Assembly (NCBI GenBank): GCA_947454155.1
Contig: CANGIT010000005.1
Location: forward strand, 121,044-185,043
Reading direction: 5' to 3'
Length of the DNA stretch: 64,000 nt
Source: Chitinophagaceae bacterium
Lineage (GTDB): Bacteria; Bacteroidota; Bacteroidia; Chitinophagales; Chitinophagaceae
Below are positions 24,800 through 34,874 of this stretch, piece after piece (within the stretch, counting starts at the first letter, position 1; the number at the start of each line of letters is the position of its first letter). The position numbers and the translations under genes were made by a program. A model generated the notes under the pieces. It was not told the origin of the DNA. It was given only the letters and a program-made list of their open reading frames with translations, and did not search any database.

Positions 24800-25831
24800 T
24801 TACCCTATCGTCCAAGTTTCTTTCCCTCTCAACAATGCATCCAAATCACCTTTACCTTTCAAAGCAACAATCTCCTCTATTTGCATCGTCATGATGTCTT
24901 CGTAGCAAGCGCGGTCGGTTTGATAAAAAACGCCAAAAGGTCGGGGCAGGTGCCCTTGTAATGAGGGATCGTCGAACATGCGTACCAGTATCTGGGCTTT
25001 GTAGAAATCTCTTTCGTCGTGTATCCACAGGTCGTCAGTACTCACGCCGTCGGACATATTCACTACAACCGGTTTGAAGCCGTCGAGCCGGATGCCTTTT
25101 TTCTGTTCTCCGCCAAAAATCAATGGCTGCCCCTGTTCCAGGAATATAGCTTCTTCCATTTTGGTGCCTTTCTCGGTAAAAATCTCAAAAGCACCATCGT
25201 TAAAAATATTGCAGTTTTGATAAATTTCCAGAAACGAAGTGCCTTTATGTGCCTGCGCCCTTAACAACATCGATTGTAAGTGTTTAGGGTCACGGTCCAT
25301 CGAGCGGGCGATGAAACTACCATCAGCTCCCATGGCCAAAGCCAATGGATTGAACGGATGGTCGATGCTGCCGAAAGGAGTGCTCTTGGTGACTTTATGT
25401 TCTTCGGATGTAGGAGAATATTGTCCTTTCGTAAGTCCGTATATCTGGTTGTTGAAGAGCAACACATTCACATCGAAGTTTCTGCGCAGCAGATGGATGG
25501 TGTGATTGCCGCCAATGCTTAATCCGTCGCCGTCGCCGGTAACGATCCATACACTCAGCTCGGGGCGGGCGGCTTTTAGTCCGCTGGCTACTGCCGTAGC
25601 ACGTCCATGGATGCTGTGCATGCCATAGGTGTTCATATAGTAAGGAAATCGGCTGCTGCAACCAATACCCGAAATGATCACAATGTTCTCTCTGGGAATA
25701 CCCAGTGTGGGCATCACTTTCTGCACCTGCGCCAGAATGGAATAGTCGCCGCAACCGGGGCACCAGCGTACTTCCTGGTCGGTGACGAAATCTTTGGCTG
25801 TTAGTGTGGGCAATGTTCCTGTTTCGCTCAT
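24800..25831 (-). CDS. korB: 2-oxoacid:ferredoxin oxidoreductase, beta subunit (KorB-like)
   Basis: The beta subunit binds thiamine diphosphate and converts 2-oxoglutarate (or a similar 2-oxoacid) to the acyl-CoA with reduction of ferredoxin. The 343-residue protein from ATG 25831 opens with EVRWCPGCGDY (Cys24, Cys27), then GIGCSSRFPYY, the TPP/Mg motif TGDGDGLSIGGNH and NNQIYGLTKGQ. These are all family hallmarks. A longer frame from ATG 25876 would overlap the DUF5916 stop as TAATG, but the added 15 residues are not conserved-looking. No alpha subunit is next to it, which is unusual. Confidence 0.92.
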   Translation of the reverse strand: MSETGTLPTLTAKDFVTDQEVRWCPGCGDYSILAQVQKVMPTLGIPRENIVIISGIGCSSRFPYYMNTYGMHSIHGRATAVASGLKAARPELSVWIVTGDGDGLSIGGNHTIHLLRRNFDVNVLLFNNQIYGLTKGQYSPTSEEHKVTKSTPFGSIDHPFNPLALAMGADGSFIARSMDRDPKHLQSMLLRAQAHKGTSFLEIYQNCNIFNDGAFEIFTEKGTKMEEAIFLEQGQPLIFGGEQKKGIRLDGFKPVVVNMSDGVSTDDLWIHDERDFYKAQILVRMFDDPSLQGHLPRPFGVFYQTDRACYEDIMTMQIEEIVALKGKGDLDALLRGKETWTIG

Positions 25832-25875
25832 GTTGTCAAAATTTTCCGGGGATAAAGGTACGAAAAGGTAGAGCA

Positions 25876-28317
25876 TTATTGGTTGACGGAAGGTTTACTT
25901 CTCTTCAATTTTCTATGGTCGAGAAAGTAAATGAGGCGGCAGGTGATTTCTCTGCCCTGTGGCTTCGACAAAACCTGACGCATATTTTTCATGTAACCGG
26001 GATAGGCGGTGCCGTCCACTGCCGCATCTTGAGGCAACCAGTTTTTCCATCCCAGTATGAACCGGCTTCCATACATGAAATCCCAGGTGTAGAACATGTC
26101 GAGGTTGTAGGCATTGTAATTGTCATCGTTGCCAGCGATAAATGGCCGGTCGGTCCAAAAGCCGTTTTCATCTACATTGTAATAATGATGGTAATCTACA
26201 TGGCTCCAGTAGTGTCTGGCTCTCATGGTCAAAAACATCCGAGGGGTGAAATTAAAGATGCCGGAAAGCACATTGGTGTATTGCCGCACATCTCTCCAGC
26301 CGATGATGGGATCTCCGTTCGGCTCTCGCATGAAAGCATAGCCCACATTGCCCCTGTCGATGCTTCCCCCTGTTTGCCATTCCATACTCAACCTGTCGCT
26401 GAAACGGAAGCGCATGTTGACATATGCCCTATAGTAATCCGAATTGTTGAAAGCCGCTGTGTTGGCATAGCCTACATCAAATCCTGCAAAAAAACGTTTA
26501 CGGCTATCCGAACTTCCTCTTACACCAAAATACTGATACGGCATCATTCTTACCATCTTTCCCGGAGTTCTCAATTCGAAAAAATCGTGTTGCCAGGCGG
26601 GCTTGGATTCAAAGAGGAAGGTGAGGTCCCAGAAGTTCTTGAAAAAATAAAAAGCGCTGGCGCCTACTTTCACTTCGATCCATTTCATGGGCGTGTATAG
26701 GTAGGTGTTATTCAGATCGAGGGAATAGATGTAGGTTAAAAAGTGTTTGGTGGGTGTCAGCTGTTTATAGGCGAATGAGGCGCTGCTGCTGAATTCGTTG
26801 GGTGCCTGCAGATATCCCAGGTCATTGGGGTTATAATGTTCCGACTCGATGTTTTGTCCCACCTCAAATTGGAATTTACCGCTTACCTTTTTCAGACTCA
26901 ATTGAGCATTGTAGCCGTTTTCGGCAACGTCGCCACTGATCATGCTGTACCGTGCGGTACCAGACAGGGCATACTTGTTCTTTTTATCGTACAAGGAAAA
27001 ATCCAGCGCAGATACATTGGCATCGTGCGAGGAACCATCCCTGATCACATTGGTATTGGTGAAGGTGACAAACGACATTCCTTTCAATGCTTTATCCAGC
27101 ACAAACACGTTGTAGTTGGTGAGTGGTGCCGTTTGAATTTTCTGTTCTTTACCCGTTCTGTTATCTTTTATCTTGGCAAACATGGGCGCACTCACCGCAT
27201 TGAAAATGCCGATGCCAATATTTTTTTTGTTACGCCCCGAAAACTTTACTGCATTGATCAATTGGGTAACACCGGGATTGTTGACAATGCTGATGTTGCT
27301 GTCGGCCGCTGCCATGGCATTAACCGCATCATATCCATCCGGCGTCAATCCGATTCTTCTGCTGTAAAACAACCCCGCTTTGTTGAAGAGTTCGGTGCCT
27401 TCTGTAAAAAAGGGTCTGTTTTCCTGAAAGCGAACTTCATAGGGAGAAAGGTTGAGCACATTGTTGTCGGAGATCACCTGTCCGAAATCGGGCACCAATG
27501 TGGCATCTAAGGTGAAGCTTTCATTCACACCCCATTTTACGTCCATTCCGCCGCTGCGCAACCATTGATTGTCGCGGCCGCCCGAAGCGGGTATGCTTCT
27601 GTGTCCTGTGCTGATGTAAGGGAGAAAGGAAAGCCGGAGTGGCGGTTGAATATGACTGATGCCCTCAAGATTGCCGAACTGATTGACAAATCCGGCAACA
27701 TTCGGATTGACGGGATTCCAATAGCTGCTTTCGTTGTTCATTCGGGTGAATCGGTTGAAATTGACGCCCCAATGTTGCATTTCTGCCTGTGAGAATCGAA
27801 GGGAGATGTAGGGAATTTTCATTTCCAGCACCCATCCATCTTCCACCATTTTCACATTGCTTTCCCACACCGCATCCCAGCTGTAATCGCGTTCGGCGTT
27901 GAGCGAAATGCGCGTATCGGATTGCACATTTCTGCTGGTGACCGTAAATTGAAAAGCATTCTGATCGTCATTATAGGTGTCGAAACAAACACTGAAAAAA
28001 TCCACATCCTGTCGTTGCTCTCTGTCTCTGGCGGTGAGCTGCTTTCTGATTTCTTTAGGATTGTCGAACAGTTTCGCAGCCACATAAATGGCTTCGTCAT
28101 CATATAAAACCCACACCAGGGTTCTTTTGGTGGCGGGCTTTCCATAATCGGGAGCATTGGTGATGAAATCGCCTGCCGGTGTAACGAGGTTCCAGTCACT
28201 TTCCGTAATACGGCCGTCTATTTTTGGTGGATTGAATGTGCGCTGAGTTTCCATTTTTCGTTGGGCAAAACCCTGATGGAAACTCATCAACAATAACATC
28301 AGAACGATTCTGTACAT
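25876..28317 (-). CDS. DUF5916 outer-membrane protein with CBM9-like N-domain
   Basis: An 813-residue exported protein with a signal peptide ending GFAQ. Residues about 25-210 form a CBM9-like sandwich (PKIDGRITESDWNLVTPAGD, WVLYDDEAIYVAAKLFDN). The rest matches the DUF5916 region: strand-rich, Tyr/Phe-rich sequence typical of an outer-membrane barrel (EVRFQENRPFFTEGTELF is a family landmark). The biochemical role is unestablished. Its start is four bases after a -7 box, and its stop codon abuts the longer korB frame. Confidence 0.9.
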   Translation of the reverse strand: MYRIVLMLLLMSFHQGFAQRKMETQRTFNPPKIDGRITESDWNLVTPAGDFITNAPDYGKPATKRTLVWVLYDDEAIYVAAKLFDNPKEIRKQLTARDREQRQDVDFFSVCFDTYNDDQNAFQFTVTSRNVQSDTRISLNAERDYSWDAVWESNVKMVEDGWVLEMKIPYISLRFSQAEMQHWGVNFNRFTRMNNESSYWNPVNPNVAGFVNQFGNLEGISHIQPPLRLSFLPYISTGHRSIPASGGRDNQWLRSGGMDVKWGVNESFTLDATLVPDFGQVISDNNVLNLSPYEVRFQENRPFFTEGTELFNKAGLFYSRRIGLTPDGYDAVNAMAAADSNISIVNNPGVTQLINAVKFSGRNKKNIGIGIFNAVSAPMFAKIKDNRTGKEQKIQTAPLTNYNVFVLDKALKGMSFVTFTNTNVIRDGSSHDANVSALDFSLYDKKNKYALSGTARYSMISGDVAENGYNAQLSLKKVSGKFQFEVGQNIESEHYNPNDLGYLQAPNEFSSSASFAYKQLTPTKHFLTYIYSLDLNNTYLYTPMKWIEVKVGASAFYFFKNFWDLTFLFESKPAWQHDFFELRTPGKMVRMMPYQYFGVRGSSDSRKRFFAGFDVGYANTAAFNNSDYYRAYVNMRFRFSDRLSMEWQTGGSIDRGNVGYAFMREPNGDPIIGWRDVRQYTNVLSGIFNFTPRMFLTMRARHYWSHVDYHHYYNVDENGFWTDRPFIAGNDDNYNAYNLDMFYTWDFMYGSRFILGWKNWLPQDAAVDGTAYPGYMKNMRQVLSKPQGREITCRLIYFLDHRKLKRSKPSVNQ

Positions 28318-28321
28318 CAGG

Positions 28322-28329
28322 CAAAATTA
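28322..28329 (-). promoter_or_regulatory. -7 box of the DUF5916 gene
   Basis: The minus strand reads TAATTTTG, with CCTG between it and ATG 28317, another case of a box abutting a start codon. Confidence 0.6.
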
Positions 28330-28431
28330 GCGCTTCAGCATTGAGGGTACAATTAATATTTGCGCTTCAATTGATCTATCTTTTGTTTTATTCTGGTTTT
28401 TATTTTTACATTCATCCTCTTAATCTGCATC

Positions 28432-29895
28432 ATGAATAAATGGTTGGATCTCCATAAAAAACAACTGGCGCTGTTGGCAGGTGTTTTATTGTTTTTTCTT
28501 TTTCTGATCATCAATCCGTTTGCTTTATCTGCGAAGCAATCGCTTGTATTGGCCGTGGCCATATTGATGATTGGCTGGTGGGTGCTTGATGCACTTCCTC
28601 TGCCCGTAGTGGCGTTGATGCCTTTGGTGCTGTTTCCTCTCTTTCATATCAGTACGTTGAAGGATGTGGCCAATTGCTATTCCGACTCCAATATCTATTT
28701 GTTCATGGGCGGATTTTTTTTGGGCATCGCCATCGAAAAATGGTATCTGCATAAACGCATCGCCCTACAAATCATTCGGTTCACCGGCACCAATGGCAAC
28801 AGGATCATTTTGGGATTCATCCTGGCCACCGGATTTTTAAGTTTGTGGCTGAGCAATACCGCCACCACCATGATGATGTTTCCGATTGCCGTTTCCGTCA
28901 TCAATGTTGTGAGTGAAAAAGGAGAGGCGAATGGCAACATCAAAAACTTTTCACTGGTGCTGATGCTGTCGATTGCTTATGCTTCAAATTTTGCACTGGG
29001 CACCATTATTGGCACACCGCCCAACGTGGCCTATGTAAACTATATCACTGAACATTTCCATTACAACATCGGCTTCGCCAACTGGATGATGGTGTTCATG
29101 CCGCTGACCATCGTACTGCTGTTGATGCTGTATTGGGTAACCGTAAAATGGCTATACCCCAACCACATCAAACACAGTGAGGCCGGCAAACAATACATTG
29201 AAGAAGAACTGGAAAAACTGGGTCCGCTCACCGGGCCCGAAAAAAGAGTAATGGCTGTATTCATCACCACCGTGTTGGCATGGATCACCAAAGACCTGAT
29301 CAATGACTTGCAAAATATTGTTCAGCTCGACGACACGATCATCGCCATGTGCGGAGGCTTGGTGTTGTTCATGTTGCCTTCGGGAAAGCGTGTGGATGAA
29401 CAGAAAATCCATTTGCTGGAATGGAAAGACACCACCAAAATGGCCTGGGGCATTCTGTTGCTTTTTGGTGGCGGTATCGCACTGGCCAAGTCGCTGGAAG
29501 ACGCGCAACTGATGCAACAACTCGGCAACTTCATCGCTTACTATTCCACCAACAACACCTTGCTGATGATACTGGCCGTAACCACACTTTCTGTTTTTCT
29601 CAGTGAAGTGATGAGCAATGTGGCGCAGGTGATTGTCATGACGCCCGTTATCAGTTCGGTGGCCATCTCTTTGCATATGGATCCTTTGTTGCTCGGCATC
29701 CCGATGACGCTCGGCGCCAGCTGTGCCAGCATGTTACCCATGGGCACGCCACCCAACGCCATTGTTTTTGCGAGCGGTCATATCAAGATGAAAGACATGG
29801 TGAAAACCGGACTGGTCATGAACCTCATTTCGATTGTACTCATCAGTTTGTTTTGTTACTGGCTGCAACCGATGATTATGGGAATGGTGAGGTAG
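28432..29895 (+). CDS. DASS-family (SLC13) anion symporter
   Basis: A 487-residue inner-membrane transporter with about 11-13 hydrophobic segments. It carries the family hallmark SNTATTMMMFPIA near 143-155 in the first repeat and MSNVAQVIVMTPV in the pseudo-symmetric second repeat. DASS proteins import di- or tricarboxylates (succinate, malate) or sulfate with sodium. The substrate is not resolvable, but the SNT motif suggests sodium coupling. It is a single-gene unit, divergent from DUF5916. Confidence 0.93.
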   Translation: MNKWLDLHKKQLALLAGVLLFFLFLIINPFALSAKQSLVLAVAILMIGWWVLDALPLPVVALMPLVLFPLFHISTLKDVANCYSDSNIYLFMGGFFLGIAIEKWYLHKRIALQIIRFTGTNGNRIILGFILATGFLSLWLSNTATTMMMFPIAVSVINVVSEKGEANGNIKNFSLVLMLSIAYASNFALGTIIGTPPNVAYVNYITEHFHYNIGFANWMMVFMPLTIVLLLMLYWVTVKWLYPNHIKHSEAGKQYIEEELEKLGPLTGPEKRVMAVFITTVLAWITKDLINDLQNIVQLDDTIIAMCGGLVLFMLPSGKRVDEQKIHLLEWKDTTKMAWGILLLFGGGIALAKSLEDAQLMQQLGNFIAYYSTNNTLLMILAVTTLSVFLSEVMSNVAQVIVMTPVISSVAISLHMDPLLLGIPMTLGASCASMLPMGTPPNAIVFASGHIKMKDMVKTGLVMNLISIVLISLFCYWLQPMIMGMVR

Positions 29896-29970
29896 GCTAT
29901 GTGGGTTGGGTGAGTTTAGTAGGTTGTGAGATCATTAAACATACAAAACCTCCTAAACATACTAAACCTA

Positions 29971-31710
29971 TTATTTATTAAATCCTTCCAAATAATCCTT
30001 CACCCCCTGCACAATTTTTTCGGCCATCTGTTCCTGAAACACAGGATCGAGCACCTTGGTTTCTTCTTCGAGGTTGCTGAGGAAGAGCGTTTCAATGAGG
30101 GCATTAGGATATTCGGTGGGACTGTTTAGCATGAAATTGAATGAACCGTTGTTGCCGTATTCTTTGAGTCCCAGCTCCAGCATCCGTTTGTAGATGGCTC
30201 TGCTCAAGGGACGGAAGCCTTCATAACGGTAAAACGTACTCGTTCCGGAGGAACGGAAAGGATCATTGGCCGAATTGAGATGAATGCTGAGCAAAAGGTC
30301 AGGTGTGCTATCGCGGTAAAAAAGGATTCTCTCTTTGTTGTCGAAAAACAATTCTTTCTCTCTGGTCATGATCACCTTTGCGCCTTCCACTTCCAACAGT
30401 TGCTTTACGCGATTGGTGATTTGCAAGGTGAGTTCCTTTTCGGTGATGCCTGTGGCACCTACTGCTCCGGTGTTTGTACCACCGTGACCTGCATCCAATG
30501 CAATGGTAACTTTGTTTAATGAAAGATCGTGGGGCTGTTGCTTTACACGTACCACCAGATTGTTGCCGCTGTAATAAATCTTATAACCCCAGTGTTGATG
30601 GTTCAGGGTGATGATCATTCTGTACACTTCGTCGCTGAGTTGCTCATATTCCACCTTTTTGATTTCCTTCACCATTTCGGGCTGATCGATCCAGTTGGTA
30701 TTGTTGGTGGCACCAAACACATCCACCACAATGCGGTTGGGGTCGGTTTGCTGCATGGCCTGATAAGGCAATCGACTGAACAGTTGAAGGTTTACATAAT
30801 CGTATGTGCTGTCGGTGGTCAATCGTATTTTTCCGGTGAGTGAACCGGAGGCGGAATAACCGGGAGGCATAACCGAAACATGTTCTTCCGGAATGTAGGC
30901 CGTTCGGTCTTTGCTTAATCTTACTTTGTAATCACCACTCACCTTCCCGATGATTTTCAGCGGAATCAGGCTGTCGATATACCCCATCTTGGCACCACCA
31001 AGCCTGTCGTCGCCGAGACCGTATTCCAGATGGGCCAGTCTTCCCTTGGTCATCACCACATCCGATGAGTCGGGCTGCATGACGGTAAAACGTGATGAAG
31101 TTTCACGATACAACACGGCACTGTCGTTGAGCTTAACCGAAATCATCAGCTTTTCTTTATAAAAACTGTCTGAGGGCTGTATAATGTATTTGCCCTGATA
31201 AATGCCAGACATTCCTTTGGTGAGTGAATCGGGCATTTCGAAGAGCAACTGCTTGTTGTTGACTTTCACTTCGCAATGGGTTAGCGTTTTCACCCTGAAT
31301 AAAATGGGGTCGCCGGGCTTTAGCCATAAATCACCGGCTGGCAAGGTTTGAATGTATTCTATACTGAAATCTCTCACCGGCTGTGGTACTGGCGGTAAGG
31401 TATAGGTGAAGCTTACCGTCTTTTTGGATTTTCGGCTGCCATTGTCCGATTCAATCAAAAATGTGTTTTCTTTTTCTTTCAGATTGATTTCATAGGCAAA
31501 AGCACCGGTGGGATATACCTTCACCGTATCTTGATTGATTTTGATGGTGCAGGTGGTACAGGTGCTTCCGATGATAAACTGCTGTGAAGCCGATACGGCG
31601 TTCTTTTCTTTTAATGGCTGCACCAGTTTGATGAATGGATCTGTTGGTTTTTGGGCATCAGACAAAAGAAAAAAAACAAGACAAAAAAAGATAGAGACAA
31701 TTTTCTTCAT
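29971..31710 (-). CDS. N-acetylmuramoyl-L-alanine amidase with AMIN-like and SH3-like regions
   Basis: A 579-residue exported protein that cleaves the amide bond between MurNAc and L-Ala in peptidoglycan, usually during septum splitting. A signal peptide is followed by an N-terminal beta-rich region, an SH3-like stretch near 240-290, an AMIN-like stretch near 290-390 (RIVVDVFGATNNTNW) and the Amidase_3 domain from about 400. The zinc ligands are seen in DAGHGG, GITEKELT, SIHLNS and the late ETLFLSN. It is separated by ten bases from the acyl-CoA dehydrogenase gene upstream, so it may be co-transcribed. Confidence 0.92.
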   Translation of the reverse strand: MKKIVSIFFCLVFFLLSDAQKPTDPFIKLVQPLKEKNAVSASQQFIIGSTCTTCTIKINQDTVKVYPTGAFAYEINLKEKENTFLIESDNGSRKSKKTVSFTYTLPPVPQPVRDFSIEYIQTLPAGDLWLKPGDPILFRVKTLTHCEVKVNNKQLLFEMPDSLTKGMSGIYQGKYIIQPSDSFYKEKLMISVKLNDSAVLYRETSSRFTVMQPDSSDVVMTKGRLAHLEYGLGDDRLGGAKMGYIDSLIPLKIIGKVSGDYKVRLSKDRTAYIPEEHVSVMPPGYSASGSLTGKIRLTTDSTYDYVNLQLFSRLPYQAMQQTDPNRIVVDVFGATNNTNWIDQPEMVKEIKKVEYEQLSDEVYRMIITLNHQHWGYKIYYSGNNLVVRVKQQPHDLSLNKVTIALDAGHGGTNTGAVGATGITEKELTLQITNRVKQLLEVEGAKVIMTREKELFFDNKERILFYRDSTPDLLLSIHLNSANDPFRSSGTSTFYRYEGFRPLSRAIYKRMLELGLKEYGNNGSFNFMLNSPTEYPNALIETLFLSNLEEETKVLDPVFQEQMAEKIVQGVKDYLEGFNK

Positions 31711-31720
31711 TCGGGTAAGG

Positions 31721-33508
31721 TTAATAGTTATATTGACGTTGCGTGATCAATTCCCGGGCGATTCTTCTGCGTGCCTCTTTGCTGTTGAAAGGTTGCGATT
31801 TGGTAAAACGTTTCAGTCCCAGCAACATCATTCTTTGTTGATCGCCTTCGGCAAAAGCATTGATGGCTTCCTTTCCGGCTTTGTTCAGTTTGTCCAGCGC
31901 ATCGTTCAGGTAGCAATGGAACATGTCGCTTTCTGTTTTCACGGCTTCGGCTCCTTTGGTTGAAGTGATTTTCATCAAACGCAGCAGGGCGCTTTCGGTA
32001 AAGAAAGTGAGAATGCACATATCGGCGATGTTCATGATGATTTCCTGTTCGTCCTGCAATTGCATCATCAGTTGTTGAACAGCCGCACCGGCCACCATCA
32101 GTATGGCTTTTTTCATATTGGCTACCGCTTTCAATGCTGCGGCAAAGGGCGCATCTTCTTCAGTCCCGAATTCCGGAATGCTCATCAGCTCTTTGCTTAC
32201 ATTCATGGCGGGCGTCATCAGGTCGAGCTTACCTTTCATGGCGCGTTTGAGCAACATATCTACGGTAAGCAGACGATTGATTTCATTGGTGCCTTCAAAG
32301 ATGCGGTTGATGCGGCTGTCGCGGTAGGCACGACTGATCTGGTAATCGTCGCTGAAACCATTGCCACCATGAATCTGCACGCCTTCGTCGGTGACAAAAT
32401 CCAATACTTCACTGCCTTCCACTTTCAACATGGCACATTCGATGGCATATTCTTCGGCGGCCGCCAGCAGGGATTCTCCTTCGGGCTTTCCTGCGGCAAT
32501 CATTTCTTTCTCTTTATCATCAATCCATTTGGCCGTGCGAAAGAGCGCACTGTCGCACACCCAGGTTCTGATGGCCATCTCGGCCAGCTTATGTTGGATG
32601 GCGCCAAAACTGGCAATCGGTTTTTTAAACTGTTCCCGGGTATTGGCGTAAACAATGCTTTCATTCAACGACATTTTTGCTCCACCCAATACCGCAGCAC
32701 AAAGTTTGAGTCTGCCGATGTTGAGAATATTGAATGCGATGATATGACCTTTGCCAATTTCGCCAAGCACATTTTCTACCGGCACCAGGCAATCCTGAAA
32801 ATACAGTTGAACTGTTGACGATCCTTTGATACCCATTTTATGCTCTTCTGGTCCCTGGGTAAATCCGGCTGTACCGCGTTCTATCAAAAAGGCGGTGAAT
32901 TTATCGCCATCCACTTTGGCAAATACAGTGAACAGATCGGCGAAGCCACCATTGGTAATCCAGCATTTCTGACCATTCAGCACATAATGTTTACCATCTG
33001 CGGAAAGTGTTGCGGTTGTTTTGGCGCTCAAAGCGTCGCTGCCACTATTGGGCTCCGTTAGTCCATACGAGGCCTTCCACTCACCCGAGGCCAGTTTAGG
33101 TATGTATTTTTGCTTTTGTGCTTCGGTACCGAAATACAACAATGGCAAAGTACCAATGCCGGTATGCGCAGCCACGGCAACGCTGAATGAGAATCCACCA
33201 CCCAGTCCTTCATTGACCAAAGTAGCCATGATGAAATCTTTTCCCAGTCCACCCAACGAATCCGGAATGGAAACACTCAGCAGTCCTTGCTCGCCGGCTT
33301 TGTTCATCAACGTACCCATCAAGCCGGGCTCCATGTTGTCGATGCGACTTACCACAGGCAACACTTCCGTTTTTAAAAATTGCAGGCACATGTCGCGTAC
33401 CATCAGTTGCTCTTCATTGAATTCTTCGGGTATGAAAGTTTGTGCGGGCGTGCTTTCTTTGATCAGCCATTCGCCACCTTTCAAGGATGTGTTGGGGGAT
33501 GTTGTCAT
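31721..33508 (-). CDS. Acyl-CoA dehydrogenase
   Basis: A 595-residue FAD enzyme of fatty-acid beta-oxidation. ATG 33508 begins MTTSPNTSLKGGEW; an upstream in-frame ATG at 33592 would add 28 residues resembling random sequence. Landmarks include LTEPNSGSDA near 150-160, ITNGG, and RINRIFEGTNEINR near 410-423, which positions the catalytic Glu. The extra C-terminal 170 residues are an ACAD-extension domain also found in Bacteroidota homologues and in VLCAD-like enzymes. The substrate is probably long-chain acyl-CoA, inferred from this architecture. Confidence 0.93.
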   Translation of the reverse strand: MTTSPNTSLKGGEWLIKESTPAQTFIPEEFNEEQLMVRDMCLQFLKTEVLPVVSRIDNMEPGLMGTLMNKAGEQGLLSVSIPDSLGGLGKDFIMATLVNEGLGGGFSFSVAVAAHTGIGTLPLLYFGTEAQKQKYIPKLASGEWKASYGLTEPNSGSDALSAKTTATLSADGKHYVLNGQKCWITNGGFADLFTVFAKVDGDKFTAFLIERGTAGFTQGPEEHKMGIKGSSTVQLYFQDCLVPVENVLGEIGKGHIIAFNILNIGRLKLCAAVLGGAKMSLNESIVYANTREQFKKPIASFGAIQHKLAEMAIRTWVCDSALFRTAKWIDDKEKEMIAAGKPEGESLLAAAEEYAIECAMLKVEGSEVLDFVTDEGVQIHGGNGFSDDYQISRAYRDSRINRIFEGTNEINRLLTVDMLLKRAMKGKLDLMTPAMNVSKELMSIPEFGTEEDAPFAAALKAVANMKKAILMVAGAAVQQLMMQLQDEQEIIMNIADMCILTFFTESALLRLMKITSTKGAEAVKTESDMFHCYLNDALDKLNKAGKEAINAFAEGDQQRMMLLGLKRFTKSQPFNSKEARRRIARELITQRQYNY

Positions 33509-33682
33509 GTCTTGGGATTTAATCGAATTGATATGAACTAAAGTTAGTGATTTGAGGAGGATGAGAGCGGATGATTTTAGTTTCTTTTTCAATTTTCTGC
33601 CTGCTTTTCTTATCGTATGTTTTCATTACCCCATTCCCCGAGCTTTTGGTTATTTTTGTTTTAATCAATTTCAGTCCAATTA

Positions 33683-34855
33683 ATGACAACTGCTTTATTT
33701 CTCTTCACCGGAATTTTTTGCCTGGTCTATTTGCTGCTGATGTTGATATATTGGATGGCCTGGAAAAGGATTGCCGATGTTTCGGATGATGATTCCGTAA
33801 AGCATTTCACCACCAGCATAACTGTTATCATCGCCGCACGGAATGAAGCAGATAATTTACCATCGTTATTGTCTTGTCTTGCTTCACAAGATTATCCCTC
33901 ATCTCTTTTTGAAGTGATTATTGTAGATGATCATTCGGAAGATGATACGGCAAGAATTGTTGCTGAATGGCGAGCTACAAATGTGAAACTGATTAAGCTG
34001 AGCGACCATCTCGGCACAGCTATCAACGCCTATAAAAAGAAAGCCATCAGCACCGGCATTGCCACCGCCAGTGGCGAATTGATTGTAACCACCGATGCCG
34101 ATTGTACCATGGGTATCCATTGGCTCTCAAGTATTGCCGCCTATTACGAAAAACACCGGCCCAACATGATCGTGATGCCGGTGGTGATGAAGGCCGAAAA
34201 TAACGGAATGGGTATTTTTCAGTTGCTCGACTTCATGAGCTTGCAGGGAATTACTGGCGCATCGGTTCAACTGGGTGTGCACGGCATGTGCAATGGCGCC
34301 AATCTGGCCTATACGCGGAATACATTCAATGAGGTAAATGGTTTTGAAAACATTGACAGCATTGCCAGTGGCGACGACTTGCTGCTGATGCATAAGGTGA
34401 AGAAGAAATTTCAACACGGAATCCACTACCTCAAATCGGCTGATGTAATTGTGAAAACATTGGCTCAACCCGATTTCAAACAATTTCTCAATCAACGCAT
34501 CAGATGGGCCGGCAAAGCAGGTCACTACCCCGATAAATCGATGCTGCCTGTTTTACTCTGGGTATATCTGTTCAACTTGTTACTGCTGGTTGATTTCATT
34601 TTTGTTTTATTGAGGGGGCGTTCAATCCATTTGCTTTCCTTAACCATAGATCCCTGGCAAGGATGGTTGGGTTTGATGTTGGTCAAAACATTTTTCGAAC
34701 TGATTTTCTTGTGGCCGGTGGCCGGATTTTTCAACAAGAGAAAATACATGCTGGTATTTCCTTTCTTTCAGCCTGTGCACATCATATATACTGTGATGGC
34801 AGGCGCGCTAGGCGTTATGAAAGACTATGAATGGAAAGGACGGACTGTAAAATAA
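33683..34855 (+). CDS. Family 2 membrane glycosyltransferase
   Basis: A 390-residue integral membrane glycosyltransferase. A first hydrophobic helix (about 6-27) is followed by a GT-A catalytic domain: VIIAARNEADNLPSLL, VIIVDDHSEDDT, TTDADC for metal and nucleotide binding, and the QRIRW motif of processive enzymes in LNQRIRWAGKAG. Three further hydrophobic segments close the protein. It would act on a nucleotide-sugar donor at the cytoplasmic face. It starts 19 bases before the ABC permease ORF and probably shares a transcript. The acceptor is unknown. Confidence 0.9.
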   Translation: MTTALFLFTGIFCLVYLLLMLIYWMAWKRIADVSDDDSVKHFTTSITVIIAARNEADNLPSLLSCLASQDYPSSLFEVIIVDDHSEDDTARIVAEWRATNVKLIKLSDHLGTAINAYKKKAISTGIATASGELIVTTDADCTMGIHWLSSIAAYYEKHRPNMIVMPVVMKAENNGMGIFQLLDFMSLQGITGASVQLGVHGMCNGANLAYTRNTFNEVNGFENIDSIASGDDLLLMHKVKKKFQHGIHYLKSADVIVKTLAQPDFKQFLNQRIRWAGKAGHYPDKSMLPVLLWVYLFNLLLLVDFIFVLLRGRSIHLLSLTIDPWQGWLGLMLVKTFFELIFLWPVAGFFNKRKYMLVFPFFQPVHIIYTVMAGALGVMKDYEWKGRTVK

Positions 34856-34874
34856 AGATTGACCCAATAGTAAG

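Noticed and set aside
25804..26700. 298-residue plus-strand ORF
   Set aside because: Antisense to the DUF5916 and korB genes; no start context or domain.
26836..27510. 224-residue plus-strand ORF
   Set aside because: Antisense to DUF5916, whose frame has clear family motifs.
32060..32818. 252-residue plus-strand ORF
   Set aside because: Antisense to the acyl-CoA dehydrogenase gene; composition is that of a shadow frame.
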